Shown here piece by piece: positions 23,163-31,708 of a stretch of 64,000 bases of DNA. The stretch comes from Sphingorhabdus pulchriflava (GTDB taxonomy: Bacteria; Pseudomonadota; Alphaproteobacteria; Sphingomonadales; Sphingomonadaceae). The stretch covers positions 124,001 through 188,000 of the forward strand of contig NZ_QRGP01000001.1 in assembly GCF_003367235.1 (NCBI RefSeq). The letters are read 5' to 3'. The notes below the pieces were generated by a model that saw only the letters and a list, made by a program, of their open reading frames with translations, was not told the origin of the DNA and did no database searches. The translations under genes and the position numbers were made by a program. Numbering within the stretch: the first letter of the stretch is position 1; the number at the start of each line of letters is the position of its first letter.

Positions 23163-26100
23163 ATGAAGATTCAATCCGTTAAGGGTCGGATTGCGTTTGG
23201 CGTTTCGGCCATCGCACTGGCCGTTGTGGCACCTGCTTATGCGCAGGAGGCACCTGCCGACGAAGAAGTTCAAAGCATTGCCGACGGTGAAAGCGCCGTT
23301 TCGGAGACGGGCCAACCCATCGTTGTTACCGGTTCACGCATCCGTCGTGACGAATTCTCCTCGACTTCGCCCATCTCGGTCATTGATCCGGAACTGGGTG
23401 CGAAGCAGGGGCAGAACAGCGTTGCCGAACTGATTCAGTCGTCGCCGATTGCATCGGGTTCGAGCCAGGTCACCTCGGCGATTTCGTCGGCCTTTGTGAC
23501 CAATGGCGGCGCGGGTACCGAAACCATCTCGCTGCGCGGCCTTGGCGCTGAACGCACGCTGGTGCTGCTCAATGGTCGTCGCGCTGGCCCTGCTGGTACG
23601 CGCGGTGCGGTTTCGGCATTCGACCTTAACGTGATGCCAAGCTCGATTGTCCGTCAGGTCGAACTTCTCAAGGACGGTGCGTCTTCGGTTTATGGTTCGG
23701 ACGCGGTCGCAGGCGTTGTCAACGTGCTGACCAAGAAATCGACCGATGGCCTTGAAGTTGAAGGCTTTGCCTCGGTTCCCGGCAAGAGCGGTGGCGAGCA
23801 ATATAATATCAGTGCCGCCTGGGGTAAGGAATTTGACGGCGGGCACTTCCTGATCGCTGCCGACTATTACAAGCGCAAGGAATTGAAGCGTCGCGACCGT
23901 AAATATCTGGAATGCGAAGAAGATTATATCTTCACCGAAACCGGCGAGCGTGCCGACCTGACCGATCCGCGTACAGGCGACTATCGCTGCACCGATTTGC
24001 CCTGGGGCCATGTCTGGCTGTATGACCTGACCTATTATTATTCCGCTGATGGTTCTTCGAACATTCCGGGGAGCACGGGCGATTTCAATGCGGTGTTGTT
24101 CCAGTACAACTATGCCGGTGACAATCTGCAGAACTATCTGACGCCCATCAATCCGGCGACCGACCCGGCACACATCGGCACGCCTGCCGGTTGGTATCCG
24201 GTTGCGCGTACCGGGGATCGCAACAGCTTTGCCCTGTACAACAACTATTCGCCCATCCAGGCGAAAGAAACCTTCATTCCGAAGAATGAGCGTTTTACGG
24301 TTTATCTCGATAGCGCGATTGAATTGGGCGATGTCGCTGAATTCTACGTCGAAGCACTGCACAACCAGCGCCGCACCCGTCAGGATGGCTTCCGCCAGTT
24401 CTGGCAGTTCGGTGTCAACGAAACCTTTGGTGACCCGTTTGCCGTGGGTTGGACCGGTGCCGCCTATCTGAGCCCGACCTTGATCGCCGACGTTGGTGAT
24501 TCGAGCCAGAAGGTGAAGTACACCCGTGCGGTTGCCGGCCTGCGTGGCGATGTCGATAAAGGCTTCTTCAAGGACTGGAGCTGGGACGTGTACTACCAGT
24601 TTAGCCGCTCGGATGGCCGCTATACCAACGAACAGATCCTTGCCGACTCGATCGCGACACAGGATTTCCGTTTTGGCAGCTGCGTCGGCACCACGACCGC
24701 AGTTACAGGAAAGCAATGTATCGATATCAATTGGGTCGATCCTGAATTCCTGCGTGGTAACCTGTCACAGGCCGAACGTGACTTCCTGTTCGGCACCGAA
24801 ACGGGCCGGACGATTTACGACCAGCACAATATCGAAGCTTCAGTTGCAGGCGATCTGTTCGAATTGCCCGCTGGACCAGTCGGTGTTGCATTGGGCATGA
24901 GCTATCGTCAGGACAAGATCAACGATCTGCCCGGCGATATCACCTATGCGCTGACGCCGGGTGGTGATCCTTCCAATCCGGCTGACTATATCAACAATGC
25001 CTGGGGTAGCACGGCATCGGGTAATACTGCGGGTAAGAGCATCACCAAGGAAGCCTTTGGCGAAGTTTCGATCCCGCTGATCTACAACACGCCCTTCATC
25101 CAGAACTTCACACTGTCGGCCGCCGCGCGCGTCACCAGCGTGAAAGCAACCCGCAAGGTCGATGGCTTCTCCGCCAAGGACAATGCGAACTGGACTTATA
25201 AGCTGGGCTTCAACTGGGAAGTTACCGACTGGCTGCGTTTCCGCGGTACCTATGGCACATCCTATCGTGCACCGGCGCTTTTCGAACAGTTCCTGGCTGA
25301 CCAGACCTCGTTCCTCAACCAGCGTAACGTCGATCCCTGCATCCGCTGGGGTCAGAATCTGGCCGATGGTCTGATCAGCCAGCAATTCGCAAACAATTGC
25401 GCGGCGGATGGTGTTCCTGCCGGTCACACCGGTTCGGGTATTGAGGCAACGGTCATCACCGGCGGTGGTATCGGTGTGCTTGAAGCAGAAACATCGAAGG
25501 CGAAAACGATCAGTGCGATCCTGACGCCGAAATTCGGTTTCCTGCCCGACACCACCTTCAAGCTTGCGGTCGATTATTTCGATATCGAAGTGACGGGTGA
25601 AATCGCTCAACTCGGTGCCGGCAACATCCTCGCTGGCTGCTATGCGTCGGACTTCTTCCCGACCGATCCGCTCTGCAGCCTGTTCGAACGCGGTCAGTTT
25701 GACACCAACGGCAACGTCATCAGCGCTGTCAACGTCGGCTTTGTTCGTGACAGCTTCATCAACGTCAACAGCCAGCGCAACAAGGGTGTCGATGTCACAG
25801 CCGAGCTGCGCCATGACTTTGGCAATCTGGGTACTCTGCGCTTCCTTGCACAGATGACCTGGCAGACACGCGACGACATCGCGCTGTTCGAAGGCACCAC
25901 GGTTTCGACCAACGGCGAGCTTGGCGAGCCCAAATGGGTCGGCGATTTCAACCTCGTCTGGAGCAAGGGCAATGTTGAACTGTTCTACGGCCTTGACGTT
26001 GTCGGCGGCACTTCGAACGAAGCTGACTTCATCGAAGACAATGGCTCGACCTGTCTGACCAGCGCGACCTTCGGTCGTTACTGCGTCGATGTGACGACCC

Positions 26101-26312
26101 CAACAGTCTTCTATCACAGCGCTTCGGCTTCGGTTGATGTGAATGAAAAGTTCAAGATGACCCTCGGCGTCAGCAACCTTCTCGATCGTAAGCCCCCGCA
26201 GGTTTCCGGCCTGTCGGGTGGCGAAGTTTCGGTGAAGGGCCGTTCGGCATTTGCATCGCAATATGACTATGTTGGTCGCCGCTTCTTCATCAATTTCGGG
26301 GCGAAATTCTGA
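23163..26312 (+). CDS. TonB-dependent outer-membrane receptor
   Basis: 1049 residues. Signal peptide ending A-Y-A-Q, a TonB-box-like segment near P-I-V-V-T-G-S-R, and a plug domain (about 60-200) with R-G-L-G-A-E-R-T-L-V-L-L-N-G-R-R. A 22-strand barrel follows, closing with a C-terminal F (...F-I-N-F-G-A-K-F) for BAM insertion. It belongs to the large sphingomonad/Caulobacter class used for sugars, peptides or other substrates; no siderophore enzyme is nearby. The ATG at 23163 is preceded by GGGGAG. Energy would come from the TonB-ExbBD set at 38212-40844. Confidence 0.93.
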   Translation: MKIQSVKGRIAFGVSAIALAVVAPAYAQEAPADEEVQSIADGESAVSETGQPIVVTGSRIRRDEFSSTSPISVIDPELGAKQGQNSVAELIQSSPIASGSSQVTSAISSAFVTNGGAGTETISLRGLGAERTLVLLNGRRAGPAGTRGAVSAFDLNVMPSSIVRQVELLKDGASSVYGSDAVAGVVNVLTKKSTDGLEVEGFASVPGKSGGEQYNISAAWGKEFDGGHFLIAADYYKRKELKRRDRKYLECEEDYIFTETGERADLTDPRTGDYRCTDLPWGHVWLYDLTYYYSADGSSNIPGSTGDFNAVLFQYNYAGDNLQNYLTPINPATDPAHIGTPAGWYPVARTGDRNSFALYNNYSPIQAKETFIPKNERFTVYLDSAIELGDVAEFYVEALHNQRRTRQDGFRQFWQFGVNETFGDPFAVGWTGAAYLSPTLIADVGDSSQKVKYTRAVAGLRGDVDKGFFKDWSWDVYYQFSRSDGRYTNEQILADSIATQDFRFGSCVGTTTAVTGKQCIDINWVDPEFLRGNLSQAERDFLFGTETGRTIYDQHNIEASVAGDLFELPAGPVGVALGMSYRQDKINDLPGDITYALTPGGDPSNPADYINNAWGSTASGNTAGKSITKEAFGEVSIPLIYNTPFIQNFTLSAAARVTSVKATRKVDGFSAKDNANWTYKLGFNWEVTDWLRFRGTYGTSYRAPALFEQFLADQTSFLNQRNVDPCIRWGQNLADGLISQQFANNCAADGVPAGHTGSGIEATVITGGGIGVLEAETSKAKTISAILTPKFGFLPDTTFKLAVDYFDIEVTGEIAQLGAGNILAGCYASDFFPTDPLCSLFERGQFDTNGNVISAVNVGFVRDSFINVNSQRNKGVDVTAELRHDFGNLGTLRFLAQMTWQTRDDIALFEGTTVSTNGELGEPKWVGDFNLVWSKGNVELFYGLDVVGGTSNEADFIEDNGSTCLTSATFGRYCVDVTTPTVFYHSASASVDVNEKFKMTLGVSNLLDRKPPQVSGLSGGEVSVKGRSAFASQYDYVGRRFFINFGAKF

Positions 26313-26336
26313 TCGCTTTCGATTGACAAGTACAGG

Positions 26337-26372
26337 AACGTGGTGGCTTGAAAGAGCCACCACGTTTTTTTT
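26337..26372 (+). terminator. Rho-independent terminator of the TonB receptor gene
   Basis: AACGTGGTGGCT (26337-26348) and AGCCACCACGTT (26355-26366) form a perfect 12-bp stem with a 6-base loop, followed by a T run to 26372. It begins 25 bases after the stop. Confidence 0.93.
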
Positions 26373-26417
26373 GGCCTGCTATTCTGGCCGCCAAGCACTA
26401 AATTGATGGAGCGCGCG

Positions 26418-27203
26418 ATGCCCACAGTTCGCATCAAACCCGATACGCTGGATGAAGAAAACCGCCGCTTTGCGCAGGTTCCGCTGGCAAAGCCGGTTTT
26501 CCTTAACAGCGTGCCCAAAAGCGGCAGCCATTTGTTGCGCAATATCATCCGCATGTTTGTACCGGTCGAGCAGCAATATAAGGCGCAATTCATCCAGCAT
26601 GCGATCCTCGACGATCATGTCGAGGCATTTGACAGTGAGCGTCCGATGCTCAGCTGGGGGCATTTGCTGTTTTCGGATGCTTCGGCGATCGAGACGTCGA
26701 CCGCGAATGTCATCCTGCTCGTGCGTGATCCCTATAAATGGGTGCTCGCCCGGACCCGTTTCTTCCTGTCGGACGAATATAAGGGCAATGTCGAGCATCT
26801 GAAAAGCGGGGCGTTGAAGGTCGAAGATCTGTTGAACCTGATGATTTTCGGGATCTTTCGCAAAACGCCTTCGATGGCCGAAATCTTCAACTTCAACGCC
26901 ATTTCCTGGATGGGAACCGGCGCGCATTTCGTGCGCTATGAAGACATAATCGCCAATCTGCGTGCGCTCGACAGTGCAGAAGCGGAACAGTTTTTCGGCG
27001 ACCTTTTGGGCAAATGCGGTATCGCTTTGCCACCCGACTGGCGCGAACGCGTTCGACTGGGCTCGGACCCGAGCCAGAGCGGGACTGCGCGCGAAAACCT
27101 GACCGGCATGGGCATAGAATTGCCCGAAGAACTGCCCGACATGCAAAAGCGTCTGGTCGATTATGCGGCCCCCGGGCTGCGCGGGATGCTGGGCTATAGC
27201 TGA
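26418..27203 (+). CDS. sulfotransferase-like protein
   Basis: 261 residues. The N-terminal P-K-S-G-S-H-L-L-R-N resembles the PAPS-binding loop of sulfotransferases. V-I-L-L-V-R-D-P-Y-K matches the second conserved PAPS 3'-phosphate region (R-D-P). If active, it would transfer sulfate from PAPS to an unknown acceptor. The ATG at 26418 has GGAG 9 bases upstream; an earlier ATG at 26406 has no such site. It lies 45 bases after the receptor terminator; a functional link with the receptor is inference. Confidence 0.7.
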   Translation: MPTVRIKPDTLDEENRRFAQVPLAKPVFLNSVPKSGSHLLRNIIRMFVPVEQQYKAQFIQHAILDDHVEAFDSERPMLSWGHLLFSDASAIETSTANVILLVRDPYKWVLARTRFFLSDEYKGNVEHLKSGALKVEDLLNLMIFGIFRKTPSMAEIFNFNAISWMGTGAHFVRYEDIIANLRALDSAEAEQFFGDLLGKCGIALPPDWRERVRLGSDPSQSGTARENLTGMGIELPEELPDMQKRLVDYAAPGLRGMLGYS

Positions 27204-27247
27204 TTGATGTGGCAGCCCGGCGAACCGGCTGCTAACACCGTTTGTGC

Positions 27248-27790
27248 ATGACCAAGCTTACCGTCAACGACCGCCCGGTCGAATATCGCATGGACCCGCA
27301 GACGCCCTTGTTGTGGGCGTTGCGGGATGCGTCCAATCTGACGGGTACCAAATTCGGTTGCGGGCAGGGCGATTGCGGTGCCTGCATTGTCGACATCGAC
27401 GGCGAAGCACTGCGTTCCTGCCTTGTGACGCTGGCAGAGGCGGAAGGTCGCTTCGTTACGACGATCGAAAAACTGTCGGTCGACCGCAGCCATCCCTTGC
27501 AGCAGGCCTTTGTGGCGGCGGGAGCCGTCCAGTGCGGGTTCTGCACGCCGGGAATGATCATGGCGGCGTCGATCCTGCTCAAGAAAAATGCCAGCCCGAC
27601 TGATGCCGATATCGATGCGGCGATCACCAATATCTGCCGCTGCGGTGTCTATCCACGGGTGCGCGATGCCATTCAGCGTGCGGCGCGGGTGATGCGCGGC
27701 GAAGCGCGGCTCTCGGTCGCCCCACCCCCAGGTATCACGCCCGAAGATGCCGCTGCCGCTGTGCCTGCATTGCGGCTAAAGAAGGACTGA
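27248..27790 (+). CDS. [2Fe-2S] subunit of a molybdenum hydroxylase (IorA/CoxS-like)
   Basis: 180 residues with two [2Fe-2S] domains. The first is plant-type (C-G-Q-G-D-C-G-A-C and a later Cys in L-R-S-C-L-V). The second has C-G-F-C-T-P-G and I-C-R-C-G. These small subunits pass electrons from a molybdopterin large subunit. Here no large subunit or FAD subunit is adjacent: the next gene is on the opposite strand. The C-terminal 30 residues are Ala/Pro-rich. Start at ATG 27248; a TTG two codons upstream is possible. Confidence 0.88.
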   Translation: MTKLTVNDRPVEYRMDPQTPLLWALRDASNLTGTKFGCGQGDCGACIVDIDGEALRSCLVTLAEAEGRFVTTIEKLSVDRSHPLQQAFVAAGAVQCGFCTPGMIMAASILLKKNASPTDADIDAAITNICRCGVYPRVRDAIQRAARVMRGEARLSVAPPPGITPEDAAAAVPALRLKKD

Positions 27791-27801
27791 ACCGCCCTTC
27801 G

Positions 27802-28254
27802 TCAGGCGATAGCGAGTGCTGCGGTTAACAGCCCCAGCCCGGTCGACAGATGTACGCGCAGGCGCAGCCAGCCTTTGGGCAGTGCGATAGCTTGCGCAAG
27901 CGCCCGATCGACCAGCGGCGACAGCAAAAGCCCAATAGTCAATATCCACAGCGAGGGCGCTGGCCAATCCCAGCCCCTGACCCATGGAAGATAGGATGCC
28001 AGCGAAATCAGGCTGGGCGCGACGGCAGCGACATAGATCCAGCGCGGCGGTTGGACGGCATTCAGGGCCAAACCCCACCAGACGCCGCCCAGAAAGCTAA
28101 AAATAAATGCCGCATAGCCATAGCCCCCAGCGATCGCGATCCATTTGAAGGAGGCATCGTCGAGCAGCATCGCAACGGCCAGCAATTGCGGCAGCAGCCC
28201 GGCATAGCCGAGCCATTTGGCGAGGGGATCAAGCGATGTGGCGGGTTCAGTCAT
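27802..28254 (-). CDS. DUF3429 family membrane protein
   Basis: 150 residues with about five hydrophobic segments. The G-G-V-W-W-G-L-A-L motif, W-I-Y-V-A-A-V-A-P-S-L and an N-terminal L-G-Y-A-G-L-L-P-Q segment are typical of DUF3429. Function unknown; the family often sits near photolyase genes, as here. Start at ATG 28254, with an adjacent GTG one codon upstream. Divergent from the photolyase gene at 28343. Confidence 0.8.
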   Translation of the reverse strand: MTEPATSLDPLAKWLGYAGLLPQLLAVAMLLDDASFKWIAIAGGYGYAAFIFSFLGGVWWGLALNAVQPPRWIYVAAVAPSLISLASYLPWVRGWDWPAPSLWILTIGLLLSPLVDRALAQAIALPKGWLRLRVHLSTGLGLLTAALAIA

Positions 28255-28342
28255 CACGTCGCACTAGCGTTGCCCGCGCCGCCGCCCAACACGACCTTAT
28301 GCCTGTAGTGTTGCTTCGTCCTTCGCAAGCTAGGCGCAAGCT

Positions 28343-29884
28343 ATGGCGCAGACGCTTATCCTGATTTTGGGGGACCAACTGACTCCCGGCGTATCCTCGC
28401 TGCGCGGCGCTCGTCCCGATAAGGCCCTGGTGCTGATGGCCGAAGTGGCGGGCGAGGCGGGCTATGTGCGCCATCATAAAAAGAAGATCGCCTTTCTATT
28501 TTCTGCAATGCGCCACTTCGCGGAGGAGCTGTGCGCCGATGGCTGGACGGTCGATTATGTCCGGTTGGATGATGCGGATAACAGCGGCAGTTTGGCGGGC
28601 GAAGTTCTGCGCGCAGCCGACCGGCATGGCGTATCCCAATTCCGTGTGACCGAACCGGGTGAATGGCGCGTGCTGCAGGAATTGCAGGTGCTCGATACCG
28701 TCATAGACCTCGAAATCCTGCCCGACGATCGCTTCATCGCCAGCCATGCCGAATTCGAAAGCTGGGCAGAGGGCCGCAAGGCGCTGCGCATGGAATATTT
28801 CTATCGCGACATGCGGCGCAAGACCGGGCTGCTGATGGATGGCGATGCGCCGGCGGGCGGGCAGTGGAACTTCGATCAGGACAATCGCAAGGCGGCATCA
28901 CGCGATCTGCTAATGCCACAGCCGCTGCGTTTCGCGCCTGATGCGACTATGCGCGAAGTACTCGATCTGGTCGAGACGCACTTTGCCGACCATTTCGGCA
29001 CGCTTGAGCCCTTCTGGTTTGCCACCACCCGCACCGATGCCAAAGCGGCTTTTGCGCATTTCCTGAAAACTGCACTGCCGCGTTTCGGCGACTATCAGGA
29101 TGCAATGCTGGCGGGAGAGAAGTTCCTCTATCACGCGGTGGTCTCGCTATACTTGAATTGCGGCCTGCTCGACCCGCTTGAAATGTGCCGCGCGGTCGAG
29201 GCCGAATATCGCGCGGGTCGCGCCCCGCTGAACGCTGTCGAGGGTTTCATCCGCCAGATCATCGGCTGGCGCGAATATGTGCGCGGTATCTATTGGCGCG
29301 AGGGGCCGGACTATGTCCGCCGCAACGCACTGCAGGCCACACGGCGCTTGCCCGCATTCTACTGGAGCGCAGATACCGAAATGGCCTGCGTGAAGGCCTG
29401 TGTCGAACAGACGCGGGACGAGGCCTATGCGCATCATATCCAGCGGCTGATGGTCACCGGCAATTTCGCGCTTCTCGCTGGCGTCGATCCACACGAACTG
29501 CATGAATGGTATCTCGCCGTTTATGCCGATGCCTATGAATGGGTGGAGGCCCCGAATACGGTCGGGATGAGCCAGTTTGCCGATGGCGGCCTGCTCGCCT
29601 CCAAGCCCTATGTCGCGAGCGGGGCCTATATCGACCGGATGTCCGACTATTGCCGCGGCTGTGCTTATGATGTGAAGGCCAAGGCGGGGCCAAAGGCCTG
29701 CCCGTTCAACTATCTTTACTGGGATTTTATCTCGCGGCATCATGACCGGCTGAAGGGCAATCCGCGTATGGCGCAGATGGTGCGGACGTACGACCGTTTC
29801 AGTGACGCCCGCAAAGCCGAAATCAAAACGGATTCGGCGCGCTTCCTATTGTCCATGGAAACCCGTAATCAGGAACCTCTATGA
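28343..29884 (+). CDS. phrB: FeS-BCP type (6-4) photolyase / cryptochrome
   Basis: 513 residues, cryptochrome/photolyase superfamily, bacterial FeS group. N-terminal antenna domain (L-I-L-I-L-G-D-Q-L-T). C-terminal FAD domain with H-H-I-Q-R-L-M-V-T-G-N-F-A-L-L and P-N-T-V-G-M-S-Q-F-A. The cluster cysteines are visible: one in C-V-E-Q-T-R-D-E-A, two in D-Y-C-R-G-C-A-Y, and one in K-A-C-P-F-N-Y-L-Y. Enzymes of this group repair (6-4) photoproducts with light. First gene of a three-gene run with 4-bp overlaps (DCC protein, then ABC1 kinase). The symbol follows the Agrobacterium enzyme. Confidence 0.92.
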   Translation: MAQTLILILGDQLTPGVSSLRGARPDKALVLMAEVAGEAGYVRHHKKKIAFLFSAMRHFAEELCADGWTVDYVRLDDADNSGSLAGEVLRAADRHGVSQFRVTEPGEWRVLQELQVLDTVIDLEILPDDRFIASHAEFESWAEGRKALRMEYFYRDMRRKTGLLMDGDAPAGGQWNFDQDNRKAASRDLLMPQPLRFAPDATMREVLDLVETHFADHFGTLEPFWFATTRTDAKAAFAHFLKTALPRFGDYQDAMLAGEKFLYHAVVSLYLNCGLLDPLEMCRAVEAEYRAGRAPLNAVEGFIRQIIGWREYVRGIYWREGPDYVRRNALQATRRLPAFYWSADTEMACVKACVEQTRDEAYAHHIQRLMVTGNFALLAGVDPHELHEWYLAVYADAYEWVEAPNTVGMSQFADGGLLASKPYVASGAYIDRMSDYCRGCAYDVKAKAGPKACPFNYLYWDFISRHHDRLKGNPRMAQMVRTYDRFSDARKAEIKTDSARFLLSMETRNQEPL

Positions 29885-30234
29885 GTGCAGCACAAAAGAT
29901 TACGGTCTGGTTCGACAGCGGCTGCCCTCTTTGCCGGAAAGAGATTGCGCTGATGCGCCGACTGGATCGCGCGCACCGGATCAACTTTGTCGATGCAACC
30001 GATCACGCCACAAGCTGTCCACTGGACCGCGCAGACATGCTTGCCCGCTTCCATGCGATGGAGAATGGTAAGCTCTTGTCCGGAGCTGCGGCTTTCGCCG
30101 CCATGTGGCGCGTCATACCTGTGCTGCGACCGCTGGGGCTGATGGCGCGGGTGCCGGGTGTGCTGCGGCTGCTTGAATGGGGGTATCTGCATTTCCTGCG
30201 CGTGCGCCCGCGTTTGCAAAGGTGGTTGGCATGA
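29881..30234 (+). CDS. DUF393 / DCC-family thiol-disulfide protein
   Basis: 117 residues. The W-F-D-S-G-C-P-L-C-R-K-E motif near residue 10 places a C-x-x-C in a thioredoxin-like context, the DCC signature. Later parts are Leu/Arg-rich and end R-W-L-A. Function of the family is not settled; it is often encoded beside photolyases or membrane oxidoreductases. ATGA overlap with the photolyase upstream and with the ABC1 kinase downstream, so tightly coupled. Confidence 0.85.
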   Translation: MSAAQKITVWFDSGCPLCRKEIALMRRLDRAHRINFVDATDHATSCPLDRADMLARFHAMENGKLLSGAAAFAAMWRVIPVLRPLGLMARVPGVLRLLEWGYLHFLRVRPRLQRWLA

Positions 30235-31553
30235 GCGATCCGCGCTATCGCAAAGTGCCGTCGGCGCGGCTGTCTCGTCTGGCCTCTTTTGGTCAATTGG
30301 CCGGCGGCATTGCAGGCGGCGTACTGGCCGAAGGGGCCCGTAAACTCGCAAGCGGCGAGCGCCCGCGCCTGTCGGACCTGCTGCTGACCCCGGCCAATGC
30401 GGTGCGCGTAACCGAACAGCTTTCGCGGCTGCGTGGGGCAGCCATGAAGCTGGGGCAGATGATCTCGATGGATGCGGGTGATGTTCTGCCAGCCGAACTG
30501 ACCGCGATCCTCGCCCGTTTGCGCGATGCCGCCCATTTCATGCCTCCCGCCCAGCTCAATAAAGTGCTGATTGCCGAATGGGGTGCAGACTGGCGGCGCA
30601 AGTTCGCGCATTTCGAGGCGAGGCCGATCGCGGCAGCCTCGATCGGGCAGGTCCACCGGGCCACGCTTCCCGACGGCACATTGCTCGCGATCAAGGTACA
30701 GTATCCGGGTGTGGCCGACAGCATCGATGCCGATGTCGATAATGTGGCCAGCCTGCTACGCATGTCGAACCTGCTGCCCTCGACGCTTGATATCGCGCCG
30801 CTGCTGATCGAAGCTAAACGGCAATTGCATGAGGAAGCCGATTATATCCGCGAGGCGGAGCAGATGCAGCGCTATCGGCAATTGCTGGACGGGGAATCCG
30901 ATTTCATCGTTCCGTCGCCATATCCGGAACTTTCTGGAAAACGGGTGCTGGCGATGGATTTCATTGCCGGCCAGTCAATCGAGACGCTAGAGACTGCTCC
31001 ACAAGACGTGCGGGACAGCACAATGGCCGCCTTGCTCGATCTGGTGCTGCGCGAATTGTTCGAGTTCGGTTTCATGCAGACTGACCCCAATTTCGCCAAT
31101 TATCGCTGGCAGCCGGAAAGCGGGCGGATTGTCCTGCTCGATTTCGGAGCGGCGCGGGCGGTACCGGAAAAGACGGTCGCATCCTATCGGCGGCTGATGC
31201 TCGCAGGATTGGCACAGGATCATGACGCCCTGCGCGATGCGTTGATCGAAATCGGATTTGTTTCCCCCGTCACCTTGCAACGCCACCGGCCCGCGCTCGA
31301 CGGGATGATCGATATATTGATGACGCATCTGGGCAAGCCCGGGCTGTTCGACTTTGCCGACCGCAGCTTTGTCGATCGCGTGCGCCGCCATGCTGAAACG
31401 ATTATTGCCGACAAGGCGGCGTGGCATGTCCCGCCCGCCGACACGCTTTTCGTGCAAAGGAAGGTTAGCGGCACGGCCTTGCTGGCAATCCGCATGCAGG
31501 CCCGATTGCCGTTGCTTGAAATGGTTGCCCGCAAGGTGGGCGCGGGCGACTAA
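30231..31553 (+). CDS. ABC1/AarF/UbiB-family atypical kinase
   Basis: 440 residues. Family signatures: K-x-G-Q (A-M-K-L-G-Q-M-I-S) in the N-terminal extension, an Ala-rich loop ([13 protein letters not shown]), I-K-V-Q-Y-P-G, the catalytic region Q-T-D-P-N-F-A-N-Y, and L-L-D-F-G-A-A-R (DFG). Members act as ATPases aiding ubiquinone synthesis or other lipid processes. This one is not in a ubi operon, so its substrate may differ. The last gene of the photolyase run; its 3' end overlaps the convergent DUF2256 gene by 4 bases. Confidence 0.9.
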   Translation: MSDPRYRKVPSARLSRLASFGQLAGGIAGGVLAEGARKLASGERPRLSDLLLTPANAVRVTEQLSRLRGAAMKLGQMISMDAGDVLPAELTAILARLRDAAHFMPPAQLNKVLIAEWGADWRRKFAHFEARPIAAASIGQVHRATLPDGTLLAIKVQYPGVADSIDADVDNVASLLRMSNLLPSTLDIAPLLIEAKRQLHEEADYIREAEQMQRYRQLLDGESDFIVPSPYPELSGKRVLAMDFIAGQSIETLETAPQDVRDSTMAALLDLVLRELFEFGFMQTDPNFANYRWQPESGRIVLLDFGAARAVPEKTVASYRRLMLAGLAQDHDALRDALIEIGFVSPVTLQRHRPALDGMIDILMTHLGKPGLFDFADRSFVDRVRRHAETIIADKAAWHVPPADTLFVQRKVSGTALLAIRMQARLPLLEMVARKVGAGD

Positions 31554-31705
31554 GCGCGGGCGCGCGCCTTGCCTGACCGGCAGCGGTCGGAGCAGAAACG
31601 CACATTGTCCCAGTCGCGCTCCCATTTCTTGCGCCAGGTGAAGGGCAGGCCGCATGCCGCGCAGATCTTTGTCGGCAGGTCCGATTTCTTGCGCATCTTG
31701 GCCAT
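31550..31705 (-). CDS. DUF2256 small zinc-finger-like protein, 51 aa
   Basis: Starts [11 protein letters not shown]. Two cysteine pairs, C-A-A-C-G-L-P-F and F-C-S-D-R-C-R, flank W-R-K-K-W-E-R-D-W, as in DUF2256 proteins, and would bind zinc. Basic tail. Its ATG lies 4 bases after the photolyase stop (31709), so it is co-translated. DUF2256 is repeatedly encoded next to or fused to cryptochrome/photolyase proteins; the role is unknown. Confidence 0.85.
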   Translation of the reverse strand: MAKMRKKSDLPTKICAACGLPFTWRKKWERDWDNVRFCSDRCRSGKARARA

Positions 31706-31708
31706 GGG

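Noticed and set aside
23334-26363. Two long open frames of about 460 and 507 codons on the minus strand opposite the TonB receptor
   Set aside because: They mirror the codon structure of the receptor, have no ribosome site or family motif, and the plus-strand protein is unmistakable.
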